A stretch of DNA of 64,000 nucleotides, from the NCBI RefSeq assembly GCF_017676385.1, contig NZ_JAFFZN010000012.1:124001-188000 (forward strand). The letters are read 5' to 3'. The position numbers and the translations under genes are program-made. The stretch comes from Streptomyces spirodelae (lineage in GTDB: Bacteria > Actinomycetota > Actinomycetes > Streptomycetales > Streptomycetaceae). Below are positions 51,444 through 60,293 of this stretch, in pieces (the stretch's first letter is position 1; each line of letters begins with the position of its first letter). Under the pieces are notes generated by a model. The model worked only from the letters and a program-made list of their open reading frames with translations. It ran no database searches and was not told the DNA's origin.

Positions 51444-54400
51444 CTACTCCGGGTTGGTCAGCGACGGACTCAGTAGGCGGCCCACCTCGGCCATCACATC
51501 CGGGCGGCCCATGGCGGAGTGGGTGCAAGGGAGGTGGTGGAGGGTGAGGGTGCCGGTGAGGTAGGGGCGCCAGGCTTCGGGGGTGCGGGCTTCGAGGGCG
51601 CGGGCTTCGCGGGCCGGGGGGTCCTCCGGCGCGGCCTCGGTGGCGCTGAAGTAGTGCGCGTCGCCCCGGTAGACGGCCGGGGTGTAGGTGGGGCGCAGGG
51701 CCGCGTAGTGGCCCAGCATGCGGGTGACGGCGCTCAGTTGGGCGTCGTCGGCCAGGTCGTGACCTACGGCCTCGGTGACCAGGCGGTGGACGACGGCCGG
51801 GTCGGCGTCAAGGTCGAGGGGCGGTGTCCGGTCGAGGGGTGCCGAGTCCAGCAGCGCCAGGGTGTCGACGTTCTCGCCCTCCTCCTGCAGGCGAGCGGCC
51901 ACGGCGTGTGCCAGTGCGCCGCCCAACGACCAGCCCAGCAGCCGGTAGGGGCCGTGCGGCTGTACGGAGCGGATGCGTGCCGCGTACTGGGCGATCAGCT
52001 CGGGAAAGGTGCCGACGGGCTCGTCCGTCGGGCGCAGGCCCTGCGCCTGGAGGGCGTAGACGGGGACGGACGGCGGCAGATGCGGCGGGAGGGTGGCGTA
52101 GCACCAGCCGAGGCCGCCTGCTGGGTGGACGCAGAACAGGGGCGCCGCCTCGCCGGCCGTACGCAGCGGCAGCAGCATGTCGTACGCGTGCTCGGCCGGC
52201 GGGCCGGGTTCGGCGGCCACGTCCAGCAACTTGGCCAGCTGCGCCACGGTGGGCGCCTGGTAGAGCGCGCCGAGTGAGAGCTCCGTGCCGAGCTCGGCGT
52301 GGACGCGGGCCAGCAGCCGGGTGGCGGACAGCGAGTGGCCGCCCAGTGCGAAGAAGTCGTCGTCGAGGCCCACTTCGGGTACTTCCAGGACCTCGGCGAA
52401 CAGCGCGCACAGGGTCCGCTCCGGGCCGGTGGCTGCCGTACGCGGCTGCGCGTTCCTGGACGCGCGGGTGGCCTGGGCGGGCAGCGCGGCGGCCGACAGC
52501 GCCGCACGGTCCAGCTTGCCCTGCGGTGTCATGGGCAGCGTCTCGTGGGTGTAGAAGGCGGCGGGCACCATCGCGGAGGGCAGCCGGGAGGCGGCCCACG
52601 AGCGCAGCTCGGCGGGGTCCAGCTCGGCCGGCTCCGGCGGGGGAGTGGGGGAGGGGCTGCCCTCCTGGGGTGCGGAGTGGCGGTTCTCCCCGGGCGCGCG
52701 CCGACCGGGCTCGGGCGCCCGCCGACCAGCTTCGGGCGCGCGCCGCCCCGCGTCGGCTGTCCGCCCTGCGTCGGCTGTCCGCCCTGCGTCGGCTGTCCGC
52801 CCTGCGTCGGCTGTCCGCCCTGCGTCGGCTGTCCGCCCTGCGTCGGCTGTCCGCCCCGTGTCCGCCGTCCGCTGCGCCGGCACCACGTGTGCCGCCAGAT
52901 GGACCGGACCGCCGGACGGATCGTCCCCGGCCCGCTGTGCCGCGACGGCGACCTGCGCCACGTGCGGGTGCCGAGCCAGTACGGTCTCGACCTCCTGCGG
53001 TTCGATGCGTACGCCGTGCACCTTCAGCTGGGTGTCGGTGCGGCCGAGATACTCCAGCACACCGTCCCGCGTCCACCGCACCCGGTCCCCGGTGCGGTAC
53101 ATGCGCCCGTTCCGGCCAGGCGCGTTGCCGTCGTCGGCGAACGGGTCCCGGACGAACTTCTCCGCCGTCAGCTCGGGAGCACCCAGATAGCCGCGGGCCA
53201 CCTGGGCCCCGCCCAGGTGGAGTTCGCCGGGCACACCCGGGGGCACCAGGCGGCCGTGCCGGTCGAGTACGTAGGCGCGCAGGTTGTGGCCGGGGCGGCC
53301 GATGACCGGGTCGGGCCCCTCGGCGTCCAGGCGGCACCACACGGCGTCCACCGCGCACTCGGCGGGGCCGTAGCAGTTGTACGCGGCGACGCCGGGCAGG
53401 GCACGCAGCCGCTGCCACAGGGCGGGATCGAGGGCCTCTCCGCCGATCAGCAGGGTGCCGGGGCGGTGGCTTCGGCCGGGGCCGAAGAGGCCGGCGGCGA
53501 GCAGGGCCCGCACATGGGTGGGGGTGAGGGCGAGCAGGTCGATGCGCTGCTCCTCGACGCGGGCGGTCAGGGCCGCCGGATCGTGGCGCACCTCGTCCTC
53601 GATGAGGTGCAGTTCGTGCCCGGCGGCCAGGCACAGCCACGCCTCCCAGGAGGCGTCGAAGCAGAACGAGGCGGTCTGCGCGGCTCGCAGCCGGCGTCCG
53701 GTCGTCCCGGTGACCTCGGCGGCCGCGGGGGACAGCAGTGCGGTGCGGTGGTCGTGGTACAGGTTGGCGAGCTGCCGGTGCTCGACCTCCACGCCTTTGG
53801 GCCGCCCGGTGGTGCCGGAGGTGAAGGCGAGGTAGGCCACGTCGTGCGGCCGCAGGGCGCGTGGCCGGTCGCCGTCGCCGGGGTCGGTTGCGGGTCGGCG
53901 CGCCAACTCGGCTTCGGTCGCCGCCGCGTCGACGACCAGCACGGGTGCCCCGCCGGACGGGACGGCGACGCAGACCGGTTCGCCGCCTCGGGCCGTGGGC
54001 GTGGAGACCGGTGCGGCGCCTCCGCGCCGGGCGGCCAGCACGCACACCGGTGCGGCGTCGGCGAGCATCTGCCGGGTGCGTTCGACCGGGTGGTCGGCGT
54101 CGAGTGTCAGACAGGCGGAGCCCGTCTTGAGGACGGCGAGCAGCGCGACGGCGTAGTCGGCCGAGCGCGGCAGCGCGAGTGCGACGGTGGTGCCGGGGCC
54201 CGCGCCCCGCGCCAGCAGCAGGTGCGCGAGCCGGTTGGCCCGCGCGTTGACCTCGCCGCGCGTGAGGCTGACCGCGTCGGCGCCGGACCCGCACACCAGC
54301 GCGGTCGCGCGGGGCTCCTCGCGTACCCGCTCCTCGAAGGCGGCGTGCAACGGCAGGTGGGGCAGCGCGCGCTCGGGCCCGCGCCCCCAGGCCAGTACGC

Positions 54401-55754
54401 GCTCCCGCTCCGCCGCCGTCACCAGCTCCACGTCCTCCAGCGCTGTCGTCTCCGTGGCGGCGGTGAGGGTGCGCAGCAGGTGGAGGAAGCGGCGCTGGTG
54501 CGCGGCGATCGTCTCGGCCGGGTAGATGTCAGGGTCGGCCTGGAAGTCGATGCGCAGGGAGCCGTCGCAGGGGCGGTCGTAGACGTTGACGGCCATACCG
54601 GTGACCGGGCCGTTGGACAGGTTGTGCAGGGTGGCCGGGTGGCGGCCGAAGCTGATCTGCGGATCGTGGAGCATCACATTGAGGCCCCAGTCCTCCATCC
54701 GCCCGGCGGCCGGGCGCCGCGCGTGCGGGCCGCGCACCAGGTTGACGTACGAGTATCGCTGGTGCCGCAGCAGGGCCTTGGCCTGCGTCGCGGTCTTGCG
54801 CAGCAGATCCCCCACCGTCCCGGACGACGGCTGCGGGACGCGCAGCGGAAGCACGTTGGCGACCATGCACGGTACGTCGCGGGTCGCCGGGCCGCGCGCA
54901 GCGACGGTCACATCCACGACGGCGTCGTCCCGCTCGTCGTCGGACAGCCGGTGCACATACAGCGCCAGCGCGGCCATGGCCGCCGTCGCCAGGCCCGTAC
55001 GGGCTGTGCGGGCCAGCGCCCGCAGCGCGTCGGCGGTCTCCGCGTCCAGGTGGCCGGTCTCGCGTACGAAGGACGGCGCCGGCTTGGGCAGCCGGGCCGC
55101 GGTGGCGGGCGCGGAGACGGCGCACCTGGCCAGTTCCTCGGCCCAGTAGGCGCGGTCGCGCTCCTCGCGTTCGGAGTGCGCGTAGGCGGCTTCGTCCTCC
55201 AGCGCCTGCCGCAGCGGACCCAGCCGCGAGGGCGGCACCGCCTCGCCGCCCTCCAACGCGCTGTAGATCTCCGCGACCCGCGGCACGAACAGGCTGGTGG
55301 CGTAGCCGTCCATGAGGATGTGGTGGCTGCACATGTAGAAGAGGAAGCGCTCGTCGGTGACACGCAGCACGGCGAACGAGAAGAGCCCGGCCCGGTACAT
55401 GTCCATCGGGGTGCGCAGGTCCTCCCACATCCAGGCCAGCGCCGCCGCATCGGGATCGGCCTCGCCCCGCAGGTCGACCCGCGGGAACCGCCAGTCGGCG
55501 CAGGGGTCGATGATCTGCCGTACGCCGTCCTCGCCGTTCGGGCCGGTGGGCACGAACCGCACGCGGAGCGCCTCCGTCTCGATGACGGCCTGGCGCAGGG
55601 CCCGCTCCAGCAGCTCCACCTCGACGGCGCCGTGGATCTCGATCACTTCGGCGGGCCGCAGGCAGGGGCTGTCCGGAGCGAGCTGCTGCGTGAACCACAT
55701 CCCCGACTGCGCCGCCGTCAACGGCAGACCCTCACCGATGTCGAACCTGGCCAT
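51444..55754 (-). CDS. Single-module non-ribosomal peptide synthetase (C-A-PCP-TE)
   Basis: 1436-residue NRPS. The condensation domain (1-450) has active-site SHHILMDGYA. The adenylation domain (470-1085) has A3 LAFTSGTTGRPKG, A4/A5 FCFDASWEAW and YNCYGPAECAVDAVW, A7 YRTGDRVRW, A8 GRTDTQLKVHGVRIEPQEVE and A10 LPMTPQGKLDR. The carrier domain has DDFFALGGHSLSATRLL. The thioesterase (1180-1430) has nucleophile motif LGWSLGGALAH and His in LPCTHSAMG. My hand-read specificity code, D-A-E-A-L-G-C-V-D-K, matches no amino acid I know. Between A8 and A10 there is a tandem-repeat insertion. The ATG at 55754 has GGGAG upstream. The product would be one aminoacyl unit joined to a separately supplied acyl or aminoacyl donor. 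Confidence 0.93.
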   Translation of the reverse strand: MARFDIGEGLPLTAAQSGMWFTQQLAPDSPCLRPAEVIEIHGAVEVELLERALRQAVIETEALRVRFVPTGPNGEDGVRQIIDPCADWRFPRVDLRGEADPDAAALAWMWEDLRTPMDMYRAGLFSFAVLRVTDERFLFYMCSHHILMDGYATSLFVPRVAEIYSALEGGEAVPPSRLGPLRQALEDEAAYAHSEREERDRAYWAEELARCAVSAPATAARLPKPAPSFVRETGHLDAETADALRALARTARTGLATAAMAALALYVHRLSDDERDDAVVDVTVAARGPATRDVPCMVANVLPLRVPQPSSGTVGDLLRKTATQAKALLRHQRYSYVNLVRGPHARRPAAGRMEDWGLNVMLHDPQISFGRHPATLHNLSNGPVTGMAVNVYDRPCDGSLRIDFQADPDIYPAETIAAHQRRFLHLLRTLTAATETTALEDVELVTAAERERVLAWGRGPERALPHLPLHAAFEERVREEPRATALVCGSGADAVSLTRGEVNARANRLAHLLLARGAGPGTTVALALPRSADYAVALLAVLKTGSACLTLDADHPVERTRQMLADAAPVCVLAARRGGAAPVSTPTARGGEPVCVAVPSGGAPVLVVDAAATEAELARRPATDPGDGDRPRALRPHDVAYLAFTSGTTGRPKGVEVEHRQLANLYHDHRTALLSPAAAEVTGTTGRRLRAAQTASFCFDASWEAWLCLAAGHELHLIEDEVRHDPAALTARVEEQRIDLLALTPTHVRALLAAGLFGPGRSHRPGTLLIGGEALDPALWQRLRALPGVAAYNCYGPAECAVDAVWCRLDAEGPDPVIGRPGHNLRAYVLDRHGRLVPPGVPGELHLGGAQVARGYLGAPELTAEKFVRDPFADDGNAPGRNGRMYRTGDRVRWTRDGVLEYLGRTDTQLKVHGVRIEPQEVETVLARHPHVAQVAVAAQRAGDDPSGGPVHLAAHVVPAQRTADTGRTADAGRTADAGRTADAGRTADAGRTADAGRTADAGRRAPEAGRRAPEPGRRAPGENRHSAPQEGSPSPTPPPEPAELDPAELRSWAASRLPSAMVPAAFYTHETLPMTPQGKLDRAALSAAALPAQATRASRNAQPRTAATGPERTLCALFAEVLEVPEVGLDDDFFALGGHSLSATRLLARVHAELGTELSLGALYQAPTVAQLAKLLDVAAEPGPPAEHAYDMLLPLRTAGEAAPLFCVHPAGGLGWCYATLPPHLPPSVPVYALQAQGLRPTDEPVGTFPELIAQYAARIRSVQPHGPYRLLGWSLGGALAHAVAARLQEEGENVDTLALLDSAPLDRTPPLDLDADPAVVHRLVTEAVGHDLADDAQLSAVTRMLGHYAALRPTYTPAVYRGDAHYFSATEAAPEDPPAREARALEARTPEAWRPYLTGTLTLHHLPCTHSAMGRPDVMAEVGRLLSPSLTNPE
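52695..52870. repeat. 18-bp tandem repeat inside the NRPS adenylation domain
   Basis: Seven copies of an 18-bp unit encoding TAD(A/T)GR, followed by three related units encoding RAPE(A/P)GR or a truncated form. They lie between adenylation motifs A8 and A10. The DNA unit on the + strand is CGTCGGCTGTCCGCCCTG, and most copies are identical, indicating recent expansion. The insert is Arg-rich and keeps the frame. Confidence 0.9.
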
Positions 55755-55841
55755 CCGTACCAACTCCCGATCGCAGCCTCACGTCTGGGAGCACAACGAG
55801 AGGGGCAGGCGAGAGGGCACCTTCCCGGTGGGGACCCCAGC

Positions 55842-57140
55842 TCAGGCGCGTGCCAGAACCGCCGCGCGCCGGGTTGCGTACAGGGTGATCCCGGCAGCGA
55901 GCACCATGGCGCCCAGCGCCAGCGCCACGGTTGCGGCCCAGCCGCCGGCCGCGAACGCCACGGCGCCGAGCGCCCCGCCCAGCGAGCTGCCGATGTAGTA
56001 GCTCATCTGGTACAGGGCCGAGGCTTGCGCCGCCCCGTGGGTGGCGGTGTGGCTCACCGAGCCGGAGGCGACCGCGTGCCCCGCGAAGAACCCGGCGGTG
56101 ATCAGGACGAGACCCGCGACGACGGCCACGATGCTGTCCGCGAGGCTGATCAGCAGGCCGGCCGAGGCGGTGCCGATGCCCAGGTACAGCGTGCCGCGCC
56201 GGCCGAGCCGCGCGTTGAGCCGGCCCGCCGTCGCCGAGGCGGCCGTCCCCACCAGGTAGATGACGAAGATGGAGCCCACCAGGCCCTGGGAGAGTCCGAA
56301 CGGCTCGGCCACCAGCCGGTAGCCGATGACGGTGTAGACGGCGCCGAACACCGTCATGAACAGCAGCCCGATCGCGTACAGCCGCATCAGCAGCGGGTTG
56401 CCCAGGTGCGCGCGTACGGTCGCGGCGACCCGGCGCGGATGCAGGGGCGCGGGGGTGAAGTGCCGGGCCGGCGGTACGAGAATCCGGAAGGCGACCGCGC
56501 ACAGCAGCGAGGTGACGGCGACCGCGCCCAGTCCGGCACGCCAGCCCCACGCCTCGGTGACCCAGCCGGTGAGGATGCGCCCGCTCATGCCGCCGACGCT
56601 GTTGCCCGCGACGAACAGCCCGACGGCGCCCACCAGGTGCCTGGCCCTTACCTCGTCGGAGAGGAACGCCATCGCCGAGGCGGGTACCCCGGCGACCGCG
56701 GCGCCCTGCAGCGTCCGGAGCGCGATCAGCACCGGCAGGCTGGGCGCGAACGGGATGACGAGGGCGAGGGCGACCGCGACCGCCATGGAGACGGTCAGCA
56801 TCCGGCGCCGTCCGAAGCGTTCGGAGAGCGCGGCCAGCGGCAGTACGGCGACGGCCAGTCCGATGGTCGCGCCGGAGACCGTCCAGCTCGCCTGCGCGGG
56901 CGCCGCGTGCAGGGCGCGGGAGATCTCGGGGAGGAGTGCCTGGGTGGAGTAGAGCAGTGCGAACGTGGACAGACCGGCGGCGAACAGCGCCAGGCGCATC
57001 CGCCCGTGCCCGGGGTCACCCGGGCTCAGCTTCGTCGCGTCGGAGGTCGCGGATACGGCGTCGGAGGTCTTGGATACGGCGGGGGCGACAGCTGAGGCGT
57101 CCACCTGCTCGGTGGACGCCCCGGTATCAACAGCGGGCAT
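55842..57140 (-). CDS. Major facilitator superfamily exporter
   Basis: 432-residue MFS protein with about 12 helices after a 45-residue Ser/Thr/Asp-rich N-terminus. MFS motif A is LAALSERFGRRRMLTVSMAV, with a second-half counterpart GRLNARLGRRGTLYLGIGTA. VPASAMAFLSDEVRARHLVG and YYIGSSLGGALGAVAF are typical of YnfM/drug-efflux-type MFS. It lies 87 bp upstream of the NRPS on the same strand, so export of the NRPS product is plausible. LysR-type gene is divergent, with a LysR box in between. The N-terminal TSDA repeat reflects a duplicated 21-bp segment near 57045. Confidence 0.9.
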   Translation of the reverse strand: MPAVDTGASTEQVDASAVAPAVSKTSDAVSATSDATKLSPGDPGHGRMRLALFAAGLSTFALLYSTQALLPEISRALHAAPAQASWTVSGATIGLAVAVLPLAALSERFGRRRMLTVSMAVAVALALVIPFAPSLPVLIALRTLQGAAVAGVPASAMAFLSDEVRARHLVGAVGLFVAGNSVGGMSGRILTGWVTEAWGWRAGLGAVAVTSLLCAVAFRILVPPARHFTPAPLHPRRVAATVRAHLGNPLLMRLYAIGLLFMTVFGAVYTVIGYRLVAEPFGLSQGLVGSIFVIYLVGTAASATAGRLNARLGRRGTLYLGIGTASAGLLISLADSIVAVVAGLVLITAGFFAGHAVASGSVSHTATHGAAQASALYQMSYYIGSSLGGALGAVAFAAGGWAATVALALGAMVLAAGITLYATRRAAVLARA

Positions 57141-57162
57141 GCCTCGAACGTACGAGCAGGCG

Positions 57163-57213
57163 TTTCATCCGTCCAATGCATGAAAGTGCGACAATCGATC
57201 CCCTGATGCATCA
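57163..57213. promoter_or_regulatory. LysR-type binding sites between MFS and lysR genes
   Basis: TTTCAT at 57163-57168 and ATGAAA at 57180-57185 are an exact inverted repeat with 11 bp between, the classic T-N11-A LysR box. A second palindrome, TGATGCATCA, is at 57204-57213, a suitable activation-site position. Confidence 0.7.
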
Positions 57214-57243
57214 CAGCAGCTAGCCGCCTTCCGTGGGAGCCCA

Positions 57244-58269
57244 GTGTCACCGTCACGCAACAAGAAAGACATCTCCGTCACACCGCCACCAGGCACCGCG
57301 GCGCTCCCCGCCTTCTCCCTCGCCCCACGTCTGGCGCAGTTCGCCGCCGTGGCCCGCCACGAGCACGTCACCCGCGCCGCCGGCGAACTGGGCATCCCGC
57401 AGTCCTCGCTCAGCCGCGCCCTCGCCCGGCTGGAGGAGGACCTGGGCGTCGCCCTGTTCGCCCGGCACGGCCGTACGCTCTCCCTCACCCCCGCGGGACG
57501 GACCTTCCTCGCCTCGGCCGAACGCGCGCTGACCGCCCTCGAACAGGGTGCCGAGGCCGTACGGTCCGACGCCGACCCCGCCACAGGCAAGGTCGCCTTC
57601 GGCTTTCTGCACACCCTCGGCTGGGAGACGGTCCCCGAACTGCTGCGCGCCTTCCGGGCCGACCACCCGCGGGTCCGTTTCGCGCTGGTGCAGAACTACG
57701 GTGACGCCATGCTCGAGCGACTCCGCGCCGGCGAGCTGGACCTGTGCCTCACCTCGCCCATCCCCGAGGCGCCCGACCTGGTCGCCCGGCGCCTGGACGA
57801 ACAGCGGCTGCGGCTGGTCGTACCGGACGACCACCGGCTGGCGGCCCGTAAGCGGGTCCGGCTGGCCGAGGCGGCCGAGGAGTCCTTCGTGACCCTGGAA
57901 CCCGGCTACGGTATGCGGCGCATCCTCGACACCCTGTGCGCCGAGGCCGGGTTCACGCCCCGGATCGCCTTCGAGGGCGAGGAGGCCGAGACCATCCGTG
58001 GCCTGGTCGCCGCCGGGCTCGGCGTCGCCCTGCTGCCGCCGCCCGTCTTCCCCCGACCCGGGGTGCGCGAGCTGACCGTCACCGCGCCGCGCGCGGTCCG
58101 CGAGATCGGGCTCGCCTGGTCGGCCGGGCGTCCCGACACCCCACCGGTCGCCGCCTTCAAGAAGTTCCTGCTCAGCCGCAGGGGCCAGCTCCTGCGCACC
58201 CAGTCGGCCTCCGGCCCCGATACCTCACCTGACCACCCCGCCGGTCCACGCCCCCAGGAGGCACCGTGA
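57244..58269 (+). CDS. LysR-family transcriptional regulator
   Basis: 341-residue LysR protein. The HTH is at about residues 30-85 (LAPRLAQFAAVARHEHVTRA, LGIPQSSLSRALARLEEDLG, LFARHGRTLSLTPAG). The effector domain shows GKVAFGFLHTLGWETVPELL and DLCLTSPIPEAPDLVARRLD. The start is GTG 57244 with GGGAG 5 bp upstream. The last 35 residues are non-conserved and Pro-rich. It is divergent from the MFS exporter and coupled (GTGA) to a methyltransferase gene. Likely controls the exporter through the box at 57163. Confidence 0.9.
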   Translation: MSPSRNKKDISVTPPPGTAALPAFSLAPRLAQFAAVARHEHVTRAAGELGIPQSSLSRALARLEEDLGVALFARHGRTLSLTPAGRTFLASAERALTALEQGAEAVRSDADPATGKVAFGFLHTLGWETVPELLRAFRADHPRVRFALVQNYGDAMLERLRAGELDLCLTSPIPEAPDLVARRLDEQRLRLVVPDDHRLAARKRVRLAEAAEESFVTLEPGYGMRRILDTLCAEAGFTPRIAFEGEEAETIRGLVAAGLGVALLPPPVFPRPGVRELTVTAPRAVREIGLAWSAGRPDTPPVAAFKKFLLSRRGQLLRTQSASGPDTSPDHPAGPRPQEAP

Positions 58270-59177
58270 CCCCGCACGAGCACCCCCACCCCCACCCCCA
58301 CGCGCACTCCCACTCCCACGGGTCCGGTTCCGCCACCGAACCCGACTGGGAAGCACTCGGCACCCACCTCGAACGCGAGGCCGAGCTGAAGGCGGGGTTC
58401 ATCGAGGAGGCGGCCGGCTGGCTGCGCGATCTGCTCGGCCACCGGGACGTCACCCGGGTCCTGGACCTGGGCAGCGGCCCCGGCGTCACCACCACCGCGC
58501 TGGCCCACGCCTTCCCCGGTGCCGAGACGGTCGCCGTCGACAGCACCCCCGGGCTGCTGGAGCGCGCCCGTGCCCGCGCCGAACGCGAGGGACTCGCCTC
58601 CCGTATCACCCTCCGGGAGGGCGAACTCCCCACCGACCTGCCCGGCCTGGGCACCGCCGACCTCATCTGGACCAGTAACGTCGTCCACCACCTCGGTGAC
58701 CAGCGCGCAGCCCTGGAGAGCTTCGCCTCGGCGCTGCGTCCTGGCGGCGTGCTGGCGGTGCGTGAACGGGGTCTGCCCACCCGCTTCCTGCCCCGCGACA
58801 TCGGCATCGGCCGCCCCGGACTGCAGGCGCGGCTGGACGCGGCCGAGGAGGACTGGTTCAGCGAGATGCGCGCCCAGCTGCCCGGTCACACCCGCACCGT
58901 CGAGGACTGGCCCGCGCTGCTCGTCGCTGCGGGGCTCGCACCCACCGGCAGCCGTACGTTCCTGACCGACCTGTCCGCACCACTGGACCCCGTCGCCCGC
59001 ACCCATCTGCGCGACCGCGTCGCCCGCTTCCGTGAGAGCCTTGCCGACAGCCTCTCGGCAGAGGATCTCGCGACCCTCGACACCCTGTTGGACGACGCGT
59101 CCCCGGACGGCATCCTGCGCCGCCCTGACGTCTTCTTCCTGACGGCGACGACGGTCCACACGGCGGCCCGCACGTAG
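58266..59177 (+). CDS. SAM-dependent methyltransferase with His-rich N-terminus
   Basis: 303-residue class-I methyltransferase. Motif I is RVLDLGSGPGVTTTALAHAF, with AVDSTPGLLERARARA (motif II) and DLIWTSNVVHHLGDQRAALE (motif IV region), then LRPGGVLAVRERGLPTRFLP. The first 20 residues include eight histidines alternating with Pro/Ala/Ser (HPHPHPHAHSHSHG), a possible metal-binding tag. Start GTG overlaps the lysR stop. Substrate unknown; it may act on the nearby NRPS product or a small toxicant exported by the MFS protein. Confidence 0.87.
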   Translation: MTPHEHPHPHPHAHSHSHGSGSATEPDWEALGTHLEREAELKAGFIEEAAGWLRDLLGHRDVTRVLDLGSGPGVTTTALAHAFPGAETVAVDSTPGLLERARARAEREGLASRITLREGELPTDLPGLGTADLIWTSNVVHHLGDQRAALESFASALRPGGVLAVRERGLPTRFLPRDIGIGRPGLQARLDAAEEDWFSEMRAQLPGHTRTVEDWPALLVAAGLAPTGSRTFLTDLSAPLDPVARTHLRDRVARFRESLADSLSAEDLATLDTLLDDASPDGILRRPDVFFLTATTVHTAART

Positions 59178-59196
59178 GGCTCGGTCGCCCTCTCAC

Positions 59197-59237
59197 GGGC
59201 GCGGGGAACTGCTCCCCCAGACTCCGTCCGGGAGGTG
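59197..59237. repeat. Dispersed Streptomyces intergenic element
   Basis: GGGCGCGGGGAACTGC (59197-59212) is the exact reverse complement of 20972-20987. The following GACTCCGTCCGGG matches the loop-proximal part of the hairpin at 11349-11362. The whole 59178-59360 gap between convergent genes is non-coding. Confidence 0.6.
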
Positions 59238-59360
59238 CCCCCACAGCCACCACGCACGGGCGGCCTGCGGACGGCGGAGGAGGCACCCCCTCACCAGTGC
59301 ACCGGGAGGGGGAGGCGAGCCGAAGCATCCCGTGGCGCGCTGTGTCGCGCCATGACGCGC

Positions 59361-60236
59361 CTACCGCAGGTTCTTGCCGAAACCACTGGCCAGCGGCATC
59401 CGCAGCCCCAGCGGCGGCGGAGCGGCCAGCGCGTCGGTCAGCGGGCGGCACAGATCGCCGCCGCAGAGGGTGCCCAGGACGAAGTCCTGGGTGAGGGCTG
59501 CGACTTCGGCGGCGTAGCCGCGCAGCCCGTGCCCGTCGGTGTGCACCTCGAAACGGCACACCTGCGCGTTGACCTTCTTCGCGCGCTCGGCGAGGCGGAA
59601 GGAGAGCTCGGGGTGACACCGGGTGTCGTTCGTCCCGTGCACGATCAGCACATGGCGGCCCCGCAACTGCTGCACGGGCTCCTCGTCCCCGCCGTCCACG
59701 GGCGCCGCTCCGGCCCCGTCCGCGGGCTCGCACAGCAGGGGTCCCAGGGCCGCCACCGAGGCCACCGCCTCGTGGCCGGCCGTGCGCAGCGCCGCCAGGG
59801 CACCGATGTCGGTGCCGACCAGGCAGACGGGCACATCCCCGTACCGACGCACCACTTCCGCGACGGCGCTCTCAGCGTCGGCCGCGCACGCGGCCGCCAC
59901 CCGGCTCACGCCGTCACCGTGACCGTGACCGGCACCGGAGGCCGCACCGGAGGCGGAGGCGCCCACGCCCGCGCCCACGCTCGGGTCCGCACCCCTGCCG
60001 CCGTGGCGGTAGTGCACGATGTGCGTGATCACGGGGTCGTCGTCCGAGGTGGTGCGCGCCAGCCGACGGGCCAGTGGTACCGCGGAGACCGTGGCGGCCA
60101 GCGCGGCGCCCCGGCGCGTTCCGCCCGTCCGCCCACCGCCCGGCAGTACGAGGACGACCGCGTGCGGGGCCCTTCCCACGGCCCCCCGGGGCCGTCCCAG
60201 TCGTGTCTCCCTCTCGGGCAACGCTCGCTGAGCCAT
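59361..60236 (-). CDS. Alpha/beta hydrolase-fold protein
   Basis: 291-residue protein. It starts MAQRALPERETRLGRPRGAV; the N-terminal part AVVLVLPGGGRTGG and VPLARRLARTTSDDDPVITH fits an alpha/beta fold. The elbow region is VCLVGTDIGALAALRTAGHE, where the nucleophile position reads GTDIG (Asp or Thr rather than Ser). LRGRHVLIVHGTNDTRCHPE and EVHTDGHGLRGY give the acid and His. A missing Ser nucleophile suggests a non-hydrolytic or altered activity. An Ala/Gly/His insert sits at about residue 85-105. Divergent from add. Start ATG 60236 is chosen from where homology begins. Confidence 0.7.
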   Translation of the reverse strand: MAQRALPERETRLGRPRGAVGRAPHAVVLVLPGGGRTGGTRRGAALAATVSAVPLARRLARTTSDDDPVITHIVHYRHGGRGADPSVGAGVGASASGAASGAGHGHGDGVSRVAAACAADAESAVAEVVRRYGDVPVCLVGTDIGALAALRTAGHEAVASVAALGPLLCEPADGAGAAPVDGGDEEPVQQLRGRHVLIVHGTNDTRCHPELSFRLAERAKKVNAQVCRFEVHTDGHGLRGYAAEVAALTQDFVLGTLCGGDLCRPLTDALAAPPPLGLRMPLASGFGKNLR

Positions 60237-60293
60237 GGCGCAACAATGGCACGCCCTCACGCGTTCGTAAGGCGGTTCGCAAAGCACATGCGT

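Noticed and set aside
52740..52870. CRISPR-like repeat array
   Set aside because: The 18-bp units are contiguous with no spacers and lie in frame inside an NRPS coding sequence.
52299..57095. 1598-codon frame opposite the NRPS and MFS genes
   Set aside because: Crosses two real opposite-strand genes and their gap; no domain features and composition of a shadow frame.
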